Assembly: GCA_900548275.1 (NCBI GenBank)
Contig: URJY01000003.1
Span: forward strand, 62,001-126,000
DNA length: 64,000 bases
Origin: an uncultured Opitutales bacterium
Lineage (GTDB): Bacteria > Verrucomicrobiota > Verrucomicrobiia > Opitutales > Intestinicryptomonadaceae
Direction of reading: 5' to 3'
Of the stretch, positions 51,069-60,158 are shown piece by piece. Made by a program: the position numbers and the translations under genes. How positions within the stretch are numbered: position 1 is the stretch's first letter; every line of letters begins with the position of its first letter. The notes beneath the pieces are model-generated. The model saw only the letters and a program-made list of their open reading frames with translations. It was not told the origin of the DNA and searched no databases.

Positions 51069-51470
51069 ATGGGAAAAAATATCAAATTATATGAAAATAA
51101 AATGTTCGCCGAGAGGCTGCGCACCCTCATGGGGCACAGAAACGTCAAGCTCGTGGACATCGCCGCCGCCACGGGCTGCGCGGTGAGCACGGCGAGCACT
51201 TGGCGGCGCGGACGGGTTCCGCGCGACTTCAGCACGATAGAGAACATTGCGCGCTGCCTTTCGGTAGACGCCGCGTATCTTACGGGCGAGCGGTCGGATT
51301 TTTCCCTTGTGTTTTCGAACTCGGCGCGTCCGCAGCACAAGCCGCGCACGCGTCTCGGCGACGAGATTGAAAGACACGTCGCCGCGCTCGTCGAAATGCG
51401 CGACGAAAAGCTTCTGCGCCGTCTGAAAATCGAACTCGAAAAGAACTTTCCGCTGGCGGCGAAGCCGTGA
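51069..51470 (+). CDS. XRE-type transcriptional regulator
   Basis: 133 residues. The HTH lies at about 12-62: FAERLRTLMGHRNVKLVDIA, ATGCAVSTASTWRRGR, FSTIENIARCLSVDAAYLTG, as in phage CI-like repressors. The C-terminal 55 residues are basic and helical, without a peptidase or cupin domain. It is divergent from the small MerR/excisionase-like gene. An alternative start at the internal Met12 would begin just before the HTH. Confidence 0.8.
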   Translation: MGKNIKLYENKMFAERLRTLMGHRNVKLVDIAAATGCAVSTASTWRRGRVPRDFSTIENIARCLSVDAAYLTGERSDFSLVFSNSARPQHKPRTRLGDEIERHVAALVEMRDEKLLRRLKIELEKNFPLAAKP

Positions 51471-51648
51471 TTGCCGCGCCCTCCCGTTCGGGCGGCGGTA
51501 TTATACACGGCGTGTCAAGCCCTTTTGTCCGCGCGGTTTTTTCCGATAATTTCAATGCCGCGTCGGCGCGGTCGGATGGCGGGGCGGTTCGAAAAAAACG
51601 CAAAAAAAAATGTTGCCCCGCCCGACGCTCTGCGGTTTCATTCGAATT

Positions 51649-52314
51649 ATGGCATCCGATAAAACAGCGGCTCCGTATTCCATTGCCGAAGAGGTTTGGA
51701 ACGCCGCCACGCACGGTGTGGGCATTTTGTTCAGTGTGGCGGCTCTCGCGGTGCTCGTAACGCTCGCGGCGGTCTACGCGGACTCGTGGGCGATTGTATC
51801 GTGCGCGATTTTCGGCGTGTCGATGACGGGTGTGTACACGGCTTCGTCGTTCTACCACGCAATTCCGTTCGAGCGCGCCAAGCGCATTCTGAAGAAGTTC
51901 GACCACATCGCGATTTATTATCTGATTGCGGGCACGTACACGCCGTTTCTGCTCGTAAGCCTGCGCGCTCCGTCTCCCGCGACGGCTTGGGTGGTGTTCG
52001 GCGTGATTTGGTCGCTTGCGGTAATCGGCACGGTACTGAAGCTTTTTGCGGGCGGTTCGGGCACGAAGTGGTGGTCGATTGGTCTGTATCTTTTGATGGG
52101 GTGGCTTGTCGTTCTGATTTCGGGCAAGCTGTTTTCGATTGTCCCGCTTTCGGGGGTGGTATTTCTCTGCCTCGGCGGTCTGTTCTACACGGGCGGGGTT
52201 GTTTTCTATCTGCGCAAGGGCAGAAAATATTCGCACGCGGTCTGGCACGTCTTCGTGCTGCTCGGCACGATAATGCATTTTTTCGCGGTTCTGTTTTCCT
52301 GCGTCTTTATCTGA
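51649..52314 (+). CDS. Hemolysin III / PAQR-family membrane protein
   Basis: 221 residues, seven membrane helices. Conserved HlyIII pattern: EEVWNAATHGVGILF, SSFYHAIPFERAKRILKKFDHIAIYYLIAGTYTPF (the SxxxH and H residues that bind zinc) and a late SHAVWHVFVLLGTIMHFFAV. Bacterial members probably hydrolyse a lipid such as ceramide, but this is unproven. The gene dcd-like deaminase starts 3 bases later. The start is ATG 51649. Confidence 0.9.
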   Translation: MASDKTAAPYSIAEEVWNAATHGVGILFSVAALAVLVTLAAVYADSWAIVSCAIFGVSMTGVYTASSFYHAIPFERAKRILKKFDHIAIYYLIAGTYTPFLLVSLRAPSPATAWVVFGVIWSLAVIGTVLKLFAGGSGTKWWSIGLYLLMGWLVVLISGKLFSIVPLSGVVFLCLGGLFYTGGVVFYLRKGRKYSHAVWHVFVLLGTIMHFFAVLFSCVFI

Positions 52315-52317
52315 AAT

Positions 52318-52794
52318 ATGGATTCGTCTAAAAACATAGTCGGGGAGCTCGACGATTTGGTGAAGTCCTGGGCGGGTATGCGTCCGTCTTGGGACGAGTA
52401 TTTTATCTGCACGGCAATTCTCATTGCCTCGCGTTCGGCGTGCCACAGGCTCAATGTGGGGTGCGTGATTGTAAGCGGCGGCGAGCACAAAAACAGGATA
52501 ATCGCCGCGGGCTACAACGGCTTTCTGGCGGGCGCGCCGCATTCGTCGTGCGTCCGCGACGGGCACGAAATCGCCACGGTGCACGCCGAGCAGAACGCCG
52601 TTGCCGACGCCGCCCGCAGGGGCGTTTCGCTGAGCGGGGCGACGGCGTACATAACGCATTTCCCCTGTGTGAACTGCGCGAAAATCCTGATTTCGTCGGG
52701 CATAAAAGAGGTCAAGTACCTGCACGACTACAACAACGACGACATTGTCTACAAGCTCTTCGGCGAGTCGGGCGTGTCGATAAAGAAGCTTTAG
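52318..52794 (+). CDS. dCMP deaminase family protein
   Basis: 158 residues. Zinc cytidine deaminase fold: catalytic HAEQNAVADA (His and Glu) and zinc Cys pair PCVNCAK, with RPSWDEYFICTAILIASRS at the start and LHDYNNDD at the end. It likely deaminates dCMP to dUMP for thymidylate supply (ComEB-like). Tightly between the HlyIII gene and the YqgE gene. Confidence 0.92.
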   Translation: MDSSKNIVGELDDLVKSWAGMRPSWDEYFICTAILIASRSACHRLNVGCVIVSGGEHKNRIIAAGYNGFLAGAPHSSCVRDGHEIATVHAEQNAVADAARRGVSLSGATAYITHFPCVNCAKILISSGIKEVKYLHDYNNDDIVYKLFGESGVSIKKL

Positions 52795-52797
52795 AAA

Positions 52798-53346
52798 ATG
52801 CAGAATTCGTACAGCGACTATTCTTGGAGCTTTTTGGTTGCCGCGCCGTCGTTTTCGGGCGCGTTTTTCGAGGAGGGCGTGGTGCTGCTTCTCGAGGACG
52901 GGGAGGACGGCTCTTTCGGCGTGATAATAAACAAGTCGGAGGGAAAAACTCTCGGCGACATAAACCCCGATTTTGCGGGAACGCCGCTCGAGAATGTCGA
53001 GGTTTTCGACGGAGGACCGATAGCCAAGGACAGGGTTAGCCTTGCGATTTGCTACGACGACGGCAAGGACGACGGCGCGTTTTCGTTCGGCATTACGCCC
53101 GAGAAAACGCTCGAGCTTCTCGAAAAAAATCCCGATGCGAAGATTGCCGCGTTTTCGGGATATTCGGGGTGGGGCGCAAACCAGCTGAAAGCCGAGATAG
53201 CCGAGGGCACTTGGATTGTCTCGAATGCCGACGTGAACGTGATTTTCGATACGCCCGAGTCGGAAATTTGGAGCGAGCTTTTGCTGCGCGAATGTCCGCA
53301 GTTCAAGGCACTGACTCCACCGAAAAATTCCCCGACGCTGAATTGA
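52798..53346 (+). CDS. YqgE/AlgH family protein
   Basis: 182 residues. Pattern WSFLVAAPSFSGAFFEEGVVLLLE, SFGVIINKSEG, VFDGGPIAKDR and FSGYSGWGANQLKAEIAEGTW match DUF179 (YqgE). Function is unclear; it is usually found near yqgF. The last codons run into a 37-base tandem repeat. It is 3 bases after the deaminase gene, so co-transcribed. Confidence 0.9.
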   Translation: MQNSYSDYSWSFLVAAPSFSGAFFEEGVVLLLEDGEDGSFGVIINKSEGKTLGDINPDFAGTPLENVEVFDGGPIAKDRVSLAICYDDGKDDGAFSFGITPEKTLELLEKNPDAKIAAFSGYSGWGANQLKAEIAEGTWIVSNADVNVIFDTPESEIWSELLLRECPQFKALTPPKNSPTLN

Positions 53347-53418
53347 TGAATTTCAGTGTTTATGATAGGCACTGAAAGAACGATGAATTTCGGCGTTTAT
53401 AATAGACGCTGAAAGAAC
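53345..53418. repeat. Two tandem 37-bp hairpin repeats with compensatory changes
   Basis: Unit 1 (53345-53381) and unit 2 (53382-53418) share GATGAATTTC...CTGAAAGAAC. Each folds: TTTCAGTG pairs with CACTGAAA in unit 1, and TTTCGGCGT with ACGCTGAAA in unit 2. The changes in one arm are matched in the other. It starts at the yqgE stop codon and may act as an mRNA 3' structure. The rest to 53616 has no gene. Confidence 0.6.
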
Positions 53419-53616
53419 GATATTGCAGGTGCGTGTTTACGCCTCCGAGTTTCGAAGACGGATTGCATTGATTTAACGGCTTGTGTGAAGACTGCGGGTA
53501 ATTCGAAGTTTTCAGGGCAACCGAAATATCGGGGTTTGGCGGCATTCCTTGGGAAGACTCCGCGCAATACCTTTGCGGGGTTCGTTTTTCTTCCGCGCAT
53601 ACGTTGTTCTTTTCGG

Positions 53617-54972
53617 CTACTTGCCTATGCAGAATTTGGAGAAGATGCGGTCGAGGATTGCCTCGTTATCGGTCTTGCCGACGATTTCTCCGAGTGCGTC
53701 GAGTGCCTCCCTTAGGTCGGACGCCGTAAGCTCGCCCGCGTCGCCGTTTGCTATCTTCGCCCGTGCCGCTTTGAGCGAGTCGAGGGCGCGGTTGAGCGCG
53801 TCGGCGTGGCGCGCACTTACGAGGATGTCGTCGGCTGACGCTCGGATGTGGAATTTTTCGATAATCCTTTCGATTGTCCCGCGCAGGTTTGCGACGCCCT
53901 CGTGCGTTGTGCACGAAAGCTCTACGCATTCGAAATCGGCGAAGCGTTTTTTGAATTGCGCGGTGTCGGCGTTCGGCAGGTCGCATTTATTCAGCACGAT
54001 TATCGTGTTTTTCGGCGACAGCACGGCGGAGACTTTTTCGGGAAGTTCGGGCATTTTGTCGGACGCGTCGAGCACGAGCAGGCGGATGTCGGAGCGTTCG
54101 AATTTGCCAAGTGCCATCTCTATTCCCTTTGCCTCGATTTCCGAGTCGGTCTCGCGCAGACCCGCTGTGTCGACGATGTTTACGGCGTATTTGCCCGCGA
54201 GGATTTTCTCGACGATGAAGTCGCGCGTAGTGCCCGCCGCGGGGCTTACGATTGCGCGTTCGTCGCCCACAAGCGCGTTGAGCAGCGACGACTTTCCCGC
54301 GTTCGGCGCGCCCGCAATCACCGCGTTTATGCCCTCGTGCACGAGTGCGGAGTATTTCGACGTTTCGACGAGCCGCCGCATTTGCGCGGTCAGGTCGTCG
54401 GCGGTGCGTTCGAGGGCGGCTTTGTCCTCTTCGGGCAGGTCGTCTTCGGGGAAGTCGATGTAGGCTTCGACGAGGGCGCACATATCCATCAGCTTGTCGG
54501 AAAAACGCGCTATGCGTTTGCCAAGCTCGCCCGCAAGCTGCTTCTGCGCGGCTTCGAGCGAGCTTGCGCTGCGCGCGCCTATGACGAGCGCGACCGCTTC
54601 CGCCTGCGAAAGGTCGAGCTTGTCGTTGAGGAATGCGCGGCGCGTAAATTCGCCCGCCTGTGCGGGGCGTGCGCCGCGCGCGATGAGGTCGTCGATGATT
54701 TTCCTTGCGATGTACGGGTTGCCGTGGCAGGAAATCTCGAGCATATCCTCGCCCGTGTACGAGGCGGGCGACTTGAAAAACGTGAAGACGGCTTCGTCGA
54801 GCGCGTTGCCTTCGGCGTCTTTGTACGTTCCGAAGTTTGCGCGGCGCGGCGTTATTTCGGAAACGCCGAAAGCCTGCATTGCAAGCCTTAGGCAGTCGCC
54901 GCCGCTGAGGCGCACGAGCGCGATTGCCGATTCCCCCGTTGGGGTTGAAAGTGCGGTGATTGTGTCGTTCAT
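53617..54972 (-). CDS. mnmE: tRNA modification GTPase MnmE
   Basis: 451 residues. With MnmG it modifies U34 of certain tRNAs. N-terminal folate-binding domain (ITALSTPTGESAIALVRLSG), a helical domain, and a G domain at about 215-375 with GAPNAGKSS, DTAGLRETD and NKCD. The C-terminus ends FCIGK, the conserved catalytic Cys motif. It overlaps the small membrane gene upstream by ATGA. mnmG is not in the window. Confidence 0.97.
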   Translation of the reverse strand: MNDTITALSTPTGESAIALVRLSGGDCLRLAMQAFGVSEITPRRANFGTYKDAEGNALDEAVFTFFKSPASYTGEDMLEISCHGNPYIARKIIDDLIARGARPAQAGEFTRRAFLNDKLDLSQAEAVALVIGARSASSLEAAQKQLAGELGKRIARFSDKLMDMCALVEAYIDFPEDDLPEEDKAALERTADDLTAQMRRLVETSKYSALVHEGINAVIAGAPNAGKSSLLNALVGDERAIVSPAAGTTRDFIVEKILAGKYAVNIVDTAGLRETDSEIEAKGIEMALGKFERSDIRLLVLDASDKMPELPEKVSAVLSPKNTIIVLNKCDLPNADTAQFKKRFADFECVELSCTTHEGVANLRGTIERIIEKFHIRASADDILVSARHADALNRALDSLKAARAKIANGDAGELTASDLREALDALGEIVGKTDNEAILDRIFSKFCIGK

Positions 54973-55229
54973 TTTCTTTCGCCGATTTTTTTGACTGCCA
55001 CGCCGAGTATTGCGACCGCGCAGAACGTTATTCCGCCTACCGAGAGCGCGTCGATTCTCGATTTGAGTTCGGTCGCGCCCGTGTTTGCGGCGAAGTCGAT
55101 TTTCTGCTTTTTCTGCCAGTCGGTCATTTGCGATTCGTTGTATCGGTACGCCGCAAAAGCCGCGCCCGCGCCCGCCAGAGCGGCGACGGCAAACAGCAGA
55201 AGTTTCTGTCCGCGCGCATATTTTTTCAT
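54969..55229 (-). CDS. Small membrane protein, unknown function
   Basis: 86 residues with two membrane helices, at about 8-27 (LLLFAVAALAGAGAAFAAY) and 60-78, and a hydrophilic middle. No family recognised. It is coupled by ATGA overlaps both to the DUF192 lipoprotein gene before it and to mnmE after it, which supports it being real. Confidence 0.65.
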   Translation of the reverse strand: MKKYARGQKLLLFAVAALAGAGAAFAAYRYNESQMTDWQKKQKIDFAANTGATELKSRIDALSVGGITFCAVAILGVAVKKIGERK

Positions 55230-55714
55230 TTTACGCCGCGCGCCTTAAGGGCTTTTTCGAGTTTCGAAATGTCGAGTTTTGACGAGACGCCGACGCGGTT
55301 TTTTGCAAACCACCCCGCGTTCGCCTCTATGCAATAGAAGATGTCGGAGCGCGACGACCTGACGGAATCGAGATTCTGCGGATAGAGTTTTTTGATTTCG
55401 GTAAGCGTGCCCGCGGCGTCGACAAAGCCGATGTCGAGCGGAATCAGCGTGTTTTTCATCCAGAACGACGCCCGCTGCGGCGCGGCGTAGACGAAAATCA
55501 TCGCGTCGTTTTCGCCGAGCGATTCCCTGAACATAAGCCCGCGCATTTTCTCGGCGTCGGATACCGCAAGTTGCGCCCTGAACGGAACGCCGCCGATTTC
55601 CATATCGAAATATGTTTCGGGCGATGCCGCCGCCGACTGCGCGGGTTGTTCGGAGCACGCCGCGAGCGCGGACAGAACGGCGCACGAAAAAAATACTTTC
55701 AACATCGTAGACAT
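55226..55714 (-). CDS. DUF192 lipoprotein
   Basis: 162 residues. Signal peptide with lipobox LSALAAC, then a DUF192 domain: VSDAEKMRGLMFRESLGENDAMIFVY, FWMKNTLIPLDIGFVDAAG. The fold is a small beta-barrel of unknown function, commonly secreted. First gene of the mnmE operon. A start at ATG 55705 (three residues shorter) is equally plausible. Confidence 0.85.
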   Translation of the reverse strand: MSTMLKVFFSCAVLSALAACSEQPAQSAAASPETYFDMEIGGVPFRAQLAVSDAEKMRGLMFRESLGENDAMIFVYAAPQRASFWMKNTLIPLDIGFVDAAGTLTEIKKLYPQNLDSVRSSRSDIFYCIEANAGWFAKNRVGVSSKLDISKLEKALKARGVK

Positions 55715-55761
55715 CGCCTTTTTAATCTGTACAAAGCCGCCGCATCCGCAATACTAAAAAT

Positions 55762-56880
55762 ATGAAAAGAGAGATAGTTTTGAACGGTTCGTGCCAGACG
55801 AACGCCGATATGCTTTATTTTACGGGCGCGCCCATCCCCGACCCGTTTTACGCGTTCACTCTGCGCGGAAAAAAATGCGCGCTCATCGGCGCGTTGGAGC
55901 TTGGCAGGCTTTCGAAACTCGGCAGGCTCGACGAAATTTTCGACCTCTCGACCCTCGCTCCGAAGCTCTTTCCCGACCGCCGCGCCGACGACACGCAGGT
56001 GCTTGCGGCGATTCTCAAAAAGTCGCGCGTGCGCGGGCTGCTCGTTCCCGCCGATTTCCCGTCGCTGCTGCTCGAGCGTCTGCGCGGAGAGGGTTTCGAC
56101 GTGCTCGTTTCCGACCGTCCGCTGTTGCCCGAGCGCAACGTGAAATCGGCGGCGGAGCTTTCCGAAATACGCAAGGCGAACGCGGCGGCGGCGGGCGGTT
56201 TCGCGCGGATAGAGTCGGTCTTGCGCGAGTCCAAAATCGACGGCGGCAGGCTGCTCTGGCGCGGAAAGGTTCTGACAAGCCAGATGTTGCGCTTCGAGGT
56301 TGAATGCGCCGCGCTTGCAGCGGGTGCGGACGCGATGCACACGATAGTTGCTTCGGGCGATGCGGCGTGCGACCCGCACGAAGTGGGGCGCGGGGCGGTC
56401 AAGCCCAACTCGCTCATCGTTGCCGACATATTCCCGCGCCTGCGTTCGAGCGGCTATTTCGGCGATATGACGCGCACGTTCCTCAAGGGCGAGCCGAGTT
56501 CGGCGCAGGAAAGGCTGGTCTCGACGGTTGCGGCGGCGCAGAAACTCGCGCTTTCGAAAATACGCGACGGCGCGGACGGTTCGGACATCCACGCCGAAGT
56601 GGACTGCTTCTTCGAGGACAAAGGCTATTTCACCGAGTTCAAAAAGGGCGCGTGGTGCGGCTTCTTCCACTCCACGGGGCACGGCGTTGGCTTGGATATC
56701 CACGAGAAAATTTCGATATCGCCGCGCAAGTGCATTTTGCGCGATGGCAACGTGGTGACCGTCGAACCGGGGTTGTACTACAGGGGAATAGGCGGCTGCC
56801 GAATAGAGGACACCGTTGTGGTGCGCAAAAACCGCGCCGAGAAACTGTCCAAATTCGGCTACGAATGGGTCATAAAATAG
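55762..56880 (+). CDS. M24 family Xaa-Pro aminopeptidase-like protein
   Basis: 372 residues. A creatinase-like N-terminal domain (1-140) precedes a pita-bread metallopeptidase domain. Metal ligands can be read: Asp in VADIFPR, Asp in FGDMTRTF, His in HSTGHGVGLDIHE, Glu in VTVEPGLYY and Glu in RIEDTVVV. It cleaves N-terminal residues before proline. It starts a long plus-strand run, 35 bases before the PDZ protein. Confidence 0.9.
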   Translation: MKREIVLNGSCQTNADMLYFTGAPIPDPFYAFTLRGKKCALIGALELGRLSKLGRLDEIFDLSTLAPKLFPDRRADDTQVLAAILKKSRVRGLLVPADFPSLLLERLRGEGFDVLVSDRPLLPERNVKSAAELSEIRKANAAAAGGFARIESVLRESKIDGGRLLWRGKVLTSQMLRFEVECAALAAGADAMHTIVASGDAACDPHEVGRGAVKPNSLIVADIFPRLRSSGYFGDMTRTFLKGEPSSAQERLVSTVAAAQKLALSKIRDGADGSDIHAEVDCFFEDKGYFTEFKKGAWCGFFHSTGHGVGLDIHEKISISPRKCILRDGNVVTVEPGLYYRGIGGCRIEDTVVVRKNRAEKLSKFGYEWVIK

Positions 56881-56915
56881 TTGCCAAAAACGCCGTCTAC
56901 TGCGATACTCGGGCT

Positions 56916-58301
56916 ATGTTTAGGGTTATTTGTTTTGTCGCCGCGCTTGCGCTTTCGAACGCGCTCTTCGGCGGAAATGTTGCGGAGATGTTCGGCGAGC
57001 GTGCAAAGTGCGCGGTTTCGGTGAAATATTCAATCCAGCTCGAGGAAAACCGCCGCCAGATTTCGACGACGGGAATGGTCGCCGATTCGGACGGACTGAT
57101 TGTTGTGCCGTCTTCCGAGATTCCGCTCGAGCTGCGCCACGACGAACTCGCCGACTTCAGGGTCTACGCGTTCGGCGGCGATGTCGACGGATACCCCGCA
57201 AAATATCTCGGTGCGGACGCGCTCTCGGGGACGCATTTCCTGAGGCTCGAAGGCGGGCTTCCCGAGGCGATGACGCCGTTTACGAAATTCCGCCGTGCGA
57301 AAACTTCGATGTGCCGAAAGGTCTGGGGCGCGGGGCTTTCGAACGAGGCGTTGCTTTTCGAGCCGTACTATATGGAGTCGTACGTGTCGTATGTCGGGAG
57401 GCGTCCCGTGATGCGGGCGCAGACGGGCGGCGCGGTGGCTGCGGTGGGCACGCCCGTGTTCGACGAAAACGGCGACTTCGTCGGATGGGCCGATTCGCAG
57501 GCGGGCAAAAATCTGCTTCTCTACGCGGGCAAACTCAACGGCGCGCCGATTACGCTTCTTTCGCCGTTCGAGTCGAATTCGTTTATGTTCCCCGAAGAAC
57601 TCGATGCCATTTTGAAGCGCATTCCGTCGAATCCGCAGGGCGACAAATACGGGTGGCTCGGGCTTGTCGGCACGAAGGTTCTCAAGCGCGAGGTCGCAAA
57701 GATGATGGGCATTTCGGGAAAAAGCGCGTTTCTCGTCAGCGAGATTGTAAAAAATTCCTCAGCGGAAAAGGCGGGGCTGAAAAAGGGCGACATAGTCGTT
57801 GCAATCGACGGCAGCCCGATTGCCGAAAACAGCGAGGAGTTCGCGCTCTACGATTTCAGAATGAAGTTCGCGCTCAAAAAGGCGGGCGAAAAGGTCGTCT
57901 TTTCCGTCGTGCGCGGCGCGGACGAACCGAGGGATTTTTCGCTGTCGGTCGGCGAAAGCCCGAAGACCTACAGGCAGTCGCGCACGAAGTATTTCAGGAA
58001 AATCGGCTTCTCCGTCCGCGACTGCCTTGTCGACGACGCGTTCGCACGCAAGAACTTTTCCGCCGATTTGGATGCGGCGGTCGTCAAATACGTAAAGCCG
58101 AACAGCCCCGCGGCTTCGGCGATGCCGTCGGCGTTGGCGGCGGGCGACCTCGTCAAGGAGGTAAATTCCAAGCCCGTGAAATCGTACCAAGACGCGGTAG
58201 ACGAAATCTCGAAACTTGTCGCCGACGGAAAGACGAAGGAAATCGTAATTCTCGCCGAAGACTTGAAGGAGACAAAGGTTGTCAGAATAAAACTCGACTG
58301 A
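56916..58301 (+). CDS. Secreted PDZ protein with degenerate HtrA-like protease domain
   Basis: 461 residues with a signal peptide (about 1-19). Residues about 30-230 have the strand pattern of a DegP/HtrA trypsin fold (ISTTGMVADSDGLIVVPSSE), but the active His is absent and the GNSGGP Ser region reads TGGAVAAVGTPVF, so it is probably inactive. Two PDZ domains follow: PDZ1 has IVKNSSAEKAGLKKGDIVVAIDG; PDZ2 has AALAAGDLVKEVNSKPV. It may sense or bind peptides in the periplasm for the TonB-type system just downstream (overlap TGATG). Confidence 0.8.
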   Translation: MFRVICFVAALALSNALFGGNVAEMFGERAKCAVSVKYSIQLEENRRQISTTGMVADSDGLIVVPSSEIPLELRHDELADFRVYAFGGDVDGYPAKYLGADALSGTHFLRLEGGLPEAMTPFTKFRRAKTSMCRKVWGAGLSNEALLFEPYYMESYVSYVGRRPVMRAQTGGAVAAVGTPVFDENGDFVGWADSQAGKNLLLYAGKLNGAPITLLSPFESNSFMFPEELDAILKRIPSNPQGDKYGWLGLVGTKVLKREVAKMMGISGKSAFLVSEIVKNSSAEKAGLKKGDIVVAIDGSPIAENSEEFALYDFRMKFALKKAGEKVVFSVVRGADEPRDFSLSVGESPKTYRQSRTKYFRKIGFSVRDCLVDDAFARKNFSADLDAAVVKYVKPNSPAASAMPSALAAGDLVKEVNSKPVKSYQDAVDEISKLVADGKTKEIVILAEDLKETKVVRIKLD

Positions 58302-58903
58302 TGAAAAAGGCTTCGACAATTTTCTGTATGTGCGCCGTTTCGTGCGCGGTTTGCGCGCAGTCTTCGGCGGGCGCGTTTTCGGCAGACGACGCGGTTTTGC
58401 GCGAGGCGACGAACGTGTACGCATCCGCGGCGACAATGAAATCGGCGTTTGCGGCGGAACGCGCAAGGCTTGCCGATTTGGAGAAATCGTACGCGGCTCT
58501 GGTGGAGTCGAAGCGCGCGCGGCTTGCGGAAATCAGGCGGGCGAACGAAAAACGGCTGTCCGACTCCCGCGCGGTTTCGTCGAAAATCGGGCGCGACGAA
58601 CGCGCGCTTGCGGAGCTGTCCGCGTTCTTGGATTCGTTCCTTCTTCGGATAATGGCCGATTCGCGGGCGCGGGCGGCTCTCGAAAAGGGCGGCGTTGCCT
58701 TGGATAAGTTTTCGGAAAAGAGCGTGCCCGAAAAATTCCGCGCGCTTTGCAGTGCGCTGACTTTCCTCGCGGCGGAGGACGCAAAGGTTGAGCGCGAAAG
58801 CGGCTCGGTCGCCACGGGGATTTTCGTGTCGGCTTCGGGCAAAGATTCGGGCGGCGTTCCGATTCTCAAAGTGCAAAGGAAAGGCGGCGGAAATGAAAAG
58901 TAG
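58301..58903 (+). CDS. DUF3450-like periplasmic coiled-coil protein
   Basis: 200 residues with a signal peptide (about 1-24). Residues 40-110 are coiled coil (FAAERARLADLEKSYAALVE), then a helical region and a short C-terminal strand pair. Position directly ahead of a long ExbB gene matches the DUF3450 protein of TonB2/TtpC operons; sequence similarity is only of type. It overlaps both neighbours, implying stoichiometric expression. Confidence 0.65.
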   Translation: MKKASTIFCMCAVSCAVCAQSSAGAFSADDAVLREATNVYASAATMKSAFAAERARLADLEKSYAALVESKRARLAEIRRANEKRLSDSRAVSSKIGRDERALAELSAFLDSFLLRIMADSRARAALEKGGVALDKFSEKSVPEKFRALCSALTFLAAEDAKVERESGSVATGIFVSASGKDSGGVPILKVQRKGGGNEK

Positions 58904-60158
58904 AATCGCGCGTTGTGCCGTTTTTCTTGTTGGCGCGCTGTGTTGCGCCGCCGCCTATGGGCAGTCGGACTGGGCCAAGGCGGAGCTTGCGAACGCCCGC
59001 GCGGAAAGCGCAAAGACGGCAGCCGAAATTTCGTCGGAACGCGGGCGGCTCGTGCGGCGCATAGATTCGCTCGCGGCGGAGTCGGCAAAATTGGACGCCG
59101 AAATTGCGCGGGAAAAATCCGTTTTCGACGGCTCGGAAACTCTCGCCGATAAGTCGGCGTTCTACGACTCGCTCGCCAACACGCTCGTCGCCGACGCTTC
59201 GAAGTATTGCGACACTTCGCTGCCGTCCCGCGCGGTTTCAATCGCGAACGCGGCGGAATATGTAGAATCGGGACTTTCGAAACTCGGCGGCGGCGTTTTC
59301 AATCCGCTCGCGATGTCGGAATGCACCGCCCGCATTGCGGGGCGCAATTCGGAGGTTTCGGGCGCGACGTTCCGCGTCGGTGCCTGCCGCTATTTTGTCG
59401 GCGGCGGAACTGCGGGGTTTTTGTCGGACGGCGGGGTTTTGTACGGAACGCGTTTCGCGCCGCAGATTCTCGACTTCGCGGAGGGACGTTCCGATTTTCT
59501 GCCGTTCGATTTTTCGGGCGGCTCGCTCTACGAAGAGTCGATAACGTCGCGCACATTCGCCGAGGATATGCGGCGCGGCGGCATATGGATGCTGCCCATC
59601 GCATTTTTCGGCGCGATTTCGCTGCTTGCGGCAGGCTGCAAAATTTTCTCGTTTTTGCGCATAAAACGCCCGCGGGCGAATGCGGCCGAAAGGATTGCGT
59701 CGCTGCTCGAAAACGGCGGCGGGGCTGCCGCGCTGAAGTTTGCGTTGCAATGTTCCTCTCCGTACCGCGAATTGCTCGAGGCACTCGTGCGCTCGCGCGG
59801 CGCGGACGCTTCGGCGTTCGACGAAATCGTAAACGGGGCAATCCTGTCGGCGGAGGGTCGGTTGTTTTCGGGCTTGTCGGTGCTGTCGGTTGCGGCGGCG
59901 GTCGCGCCGCTTTTCGGTCTGCTCGGCACGGTTACGGGCATAATAAAAACGTTTTCCGACTTGGCCGAGCGCGGCGCGGAACGGGCGCAGTTCATCAGCG
60001 CGGGCATAGGCGAAGCCCTGATTACGACCGAGTACGGGCTGATTGTGGCGATTCCCGCATTCGTGCTGCACGCGGTACTTTCGCGCAGGGCGCGCGGGGT
60101 TGTCGCCGATATGGAAAAAATAGCGGCGGACTTTGCCGCGGCTTGCAAAAAATGTTGA
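58893..60158 (+). CDS. Long ExbB/TolQ-type protein with periplasmic domain (TtpC-like)
   Basis: 421 residues. Signal peptide (about 1-22), coiled coil (about 25-80) and a periplasmic domain to about 230, then a membrane helix (WMLPIAFFGAISLLAAGCKIF) and a MotA/TolQ/ExbB domain with LSVLSVAAAVAPLFGLLGTV and the GEALITTEYGLIVAIPAFVL helix. The architecture is that of TtpC in TonB2 systems. Together with the next gene it would form the proton channel. Confidence 0.85.
   Translation: MKSRIARCAVFLVGALCCAAAYGQSDWAKAELANARAESAKTAAEISSERGRLVRRIDSLAAESAKLDAEIAREKSVFDGSETLADKSAFYDSLANTLVADASKYCDTSLPSRAVSIANAAEYVESGLSKLGGGVFNPLAMSECTARIAGRNSEVSGATFRVGACRYFVGGGTAGFLSDGGVLYGTRFAPQILDFAEGRSDFLPFDFSGGSLYEESITSRTFAEDMRRGGIWMLPIAFFGAISLLAAGCKIFSFLRIKRPRANAAERIASLLENGGGAAALKFALQCSSPYRELLEALVRSRGADASAFDEIVNGAILSAEGRLFSGLSVLSVAAAVAPLFGLLGTVTGIIKTFSDLAERGAERAQFISAGIGEALITTEYGLIVAIPAFVLHAVLSRRARGVVADMEKIAADFAAACKKC

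Noticed and set aside
53345..53418. Tandem 37-bp units as a CRISPR array
   Set aside because: The units are directly adjacent with no spacers, there are only two, and there are no cas genes.
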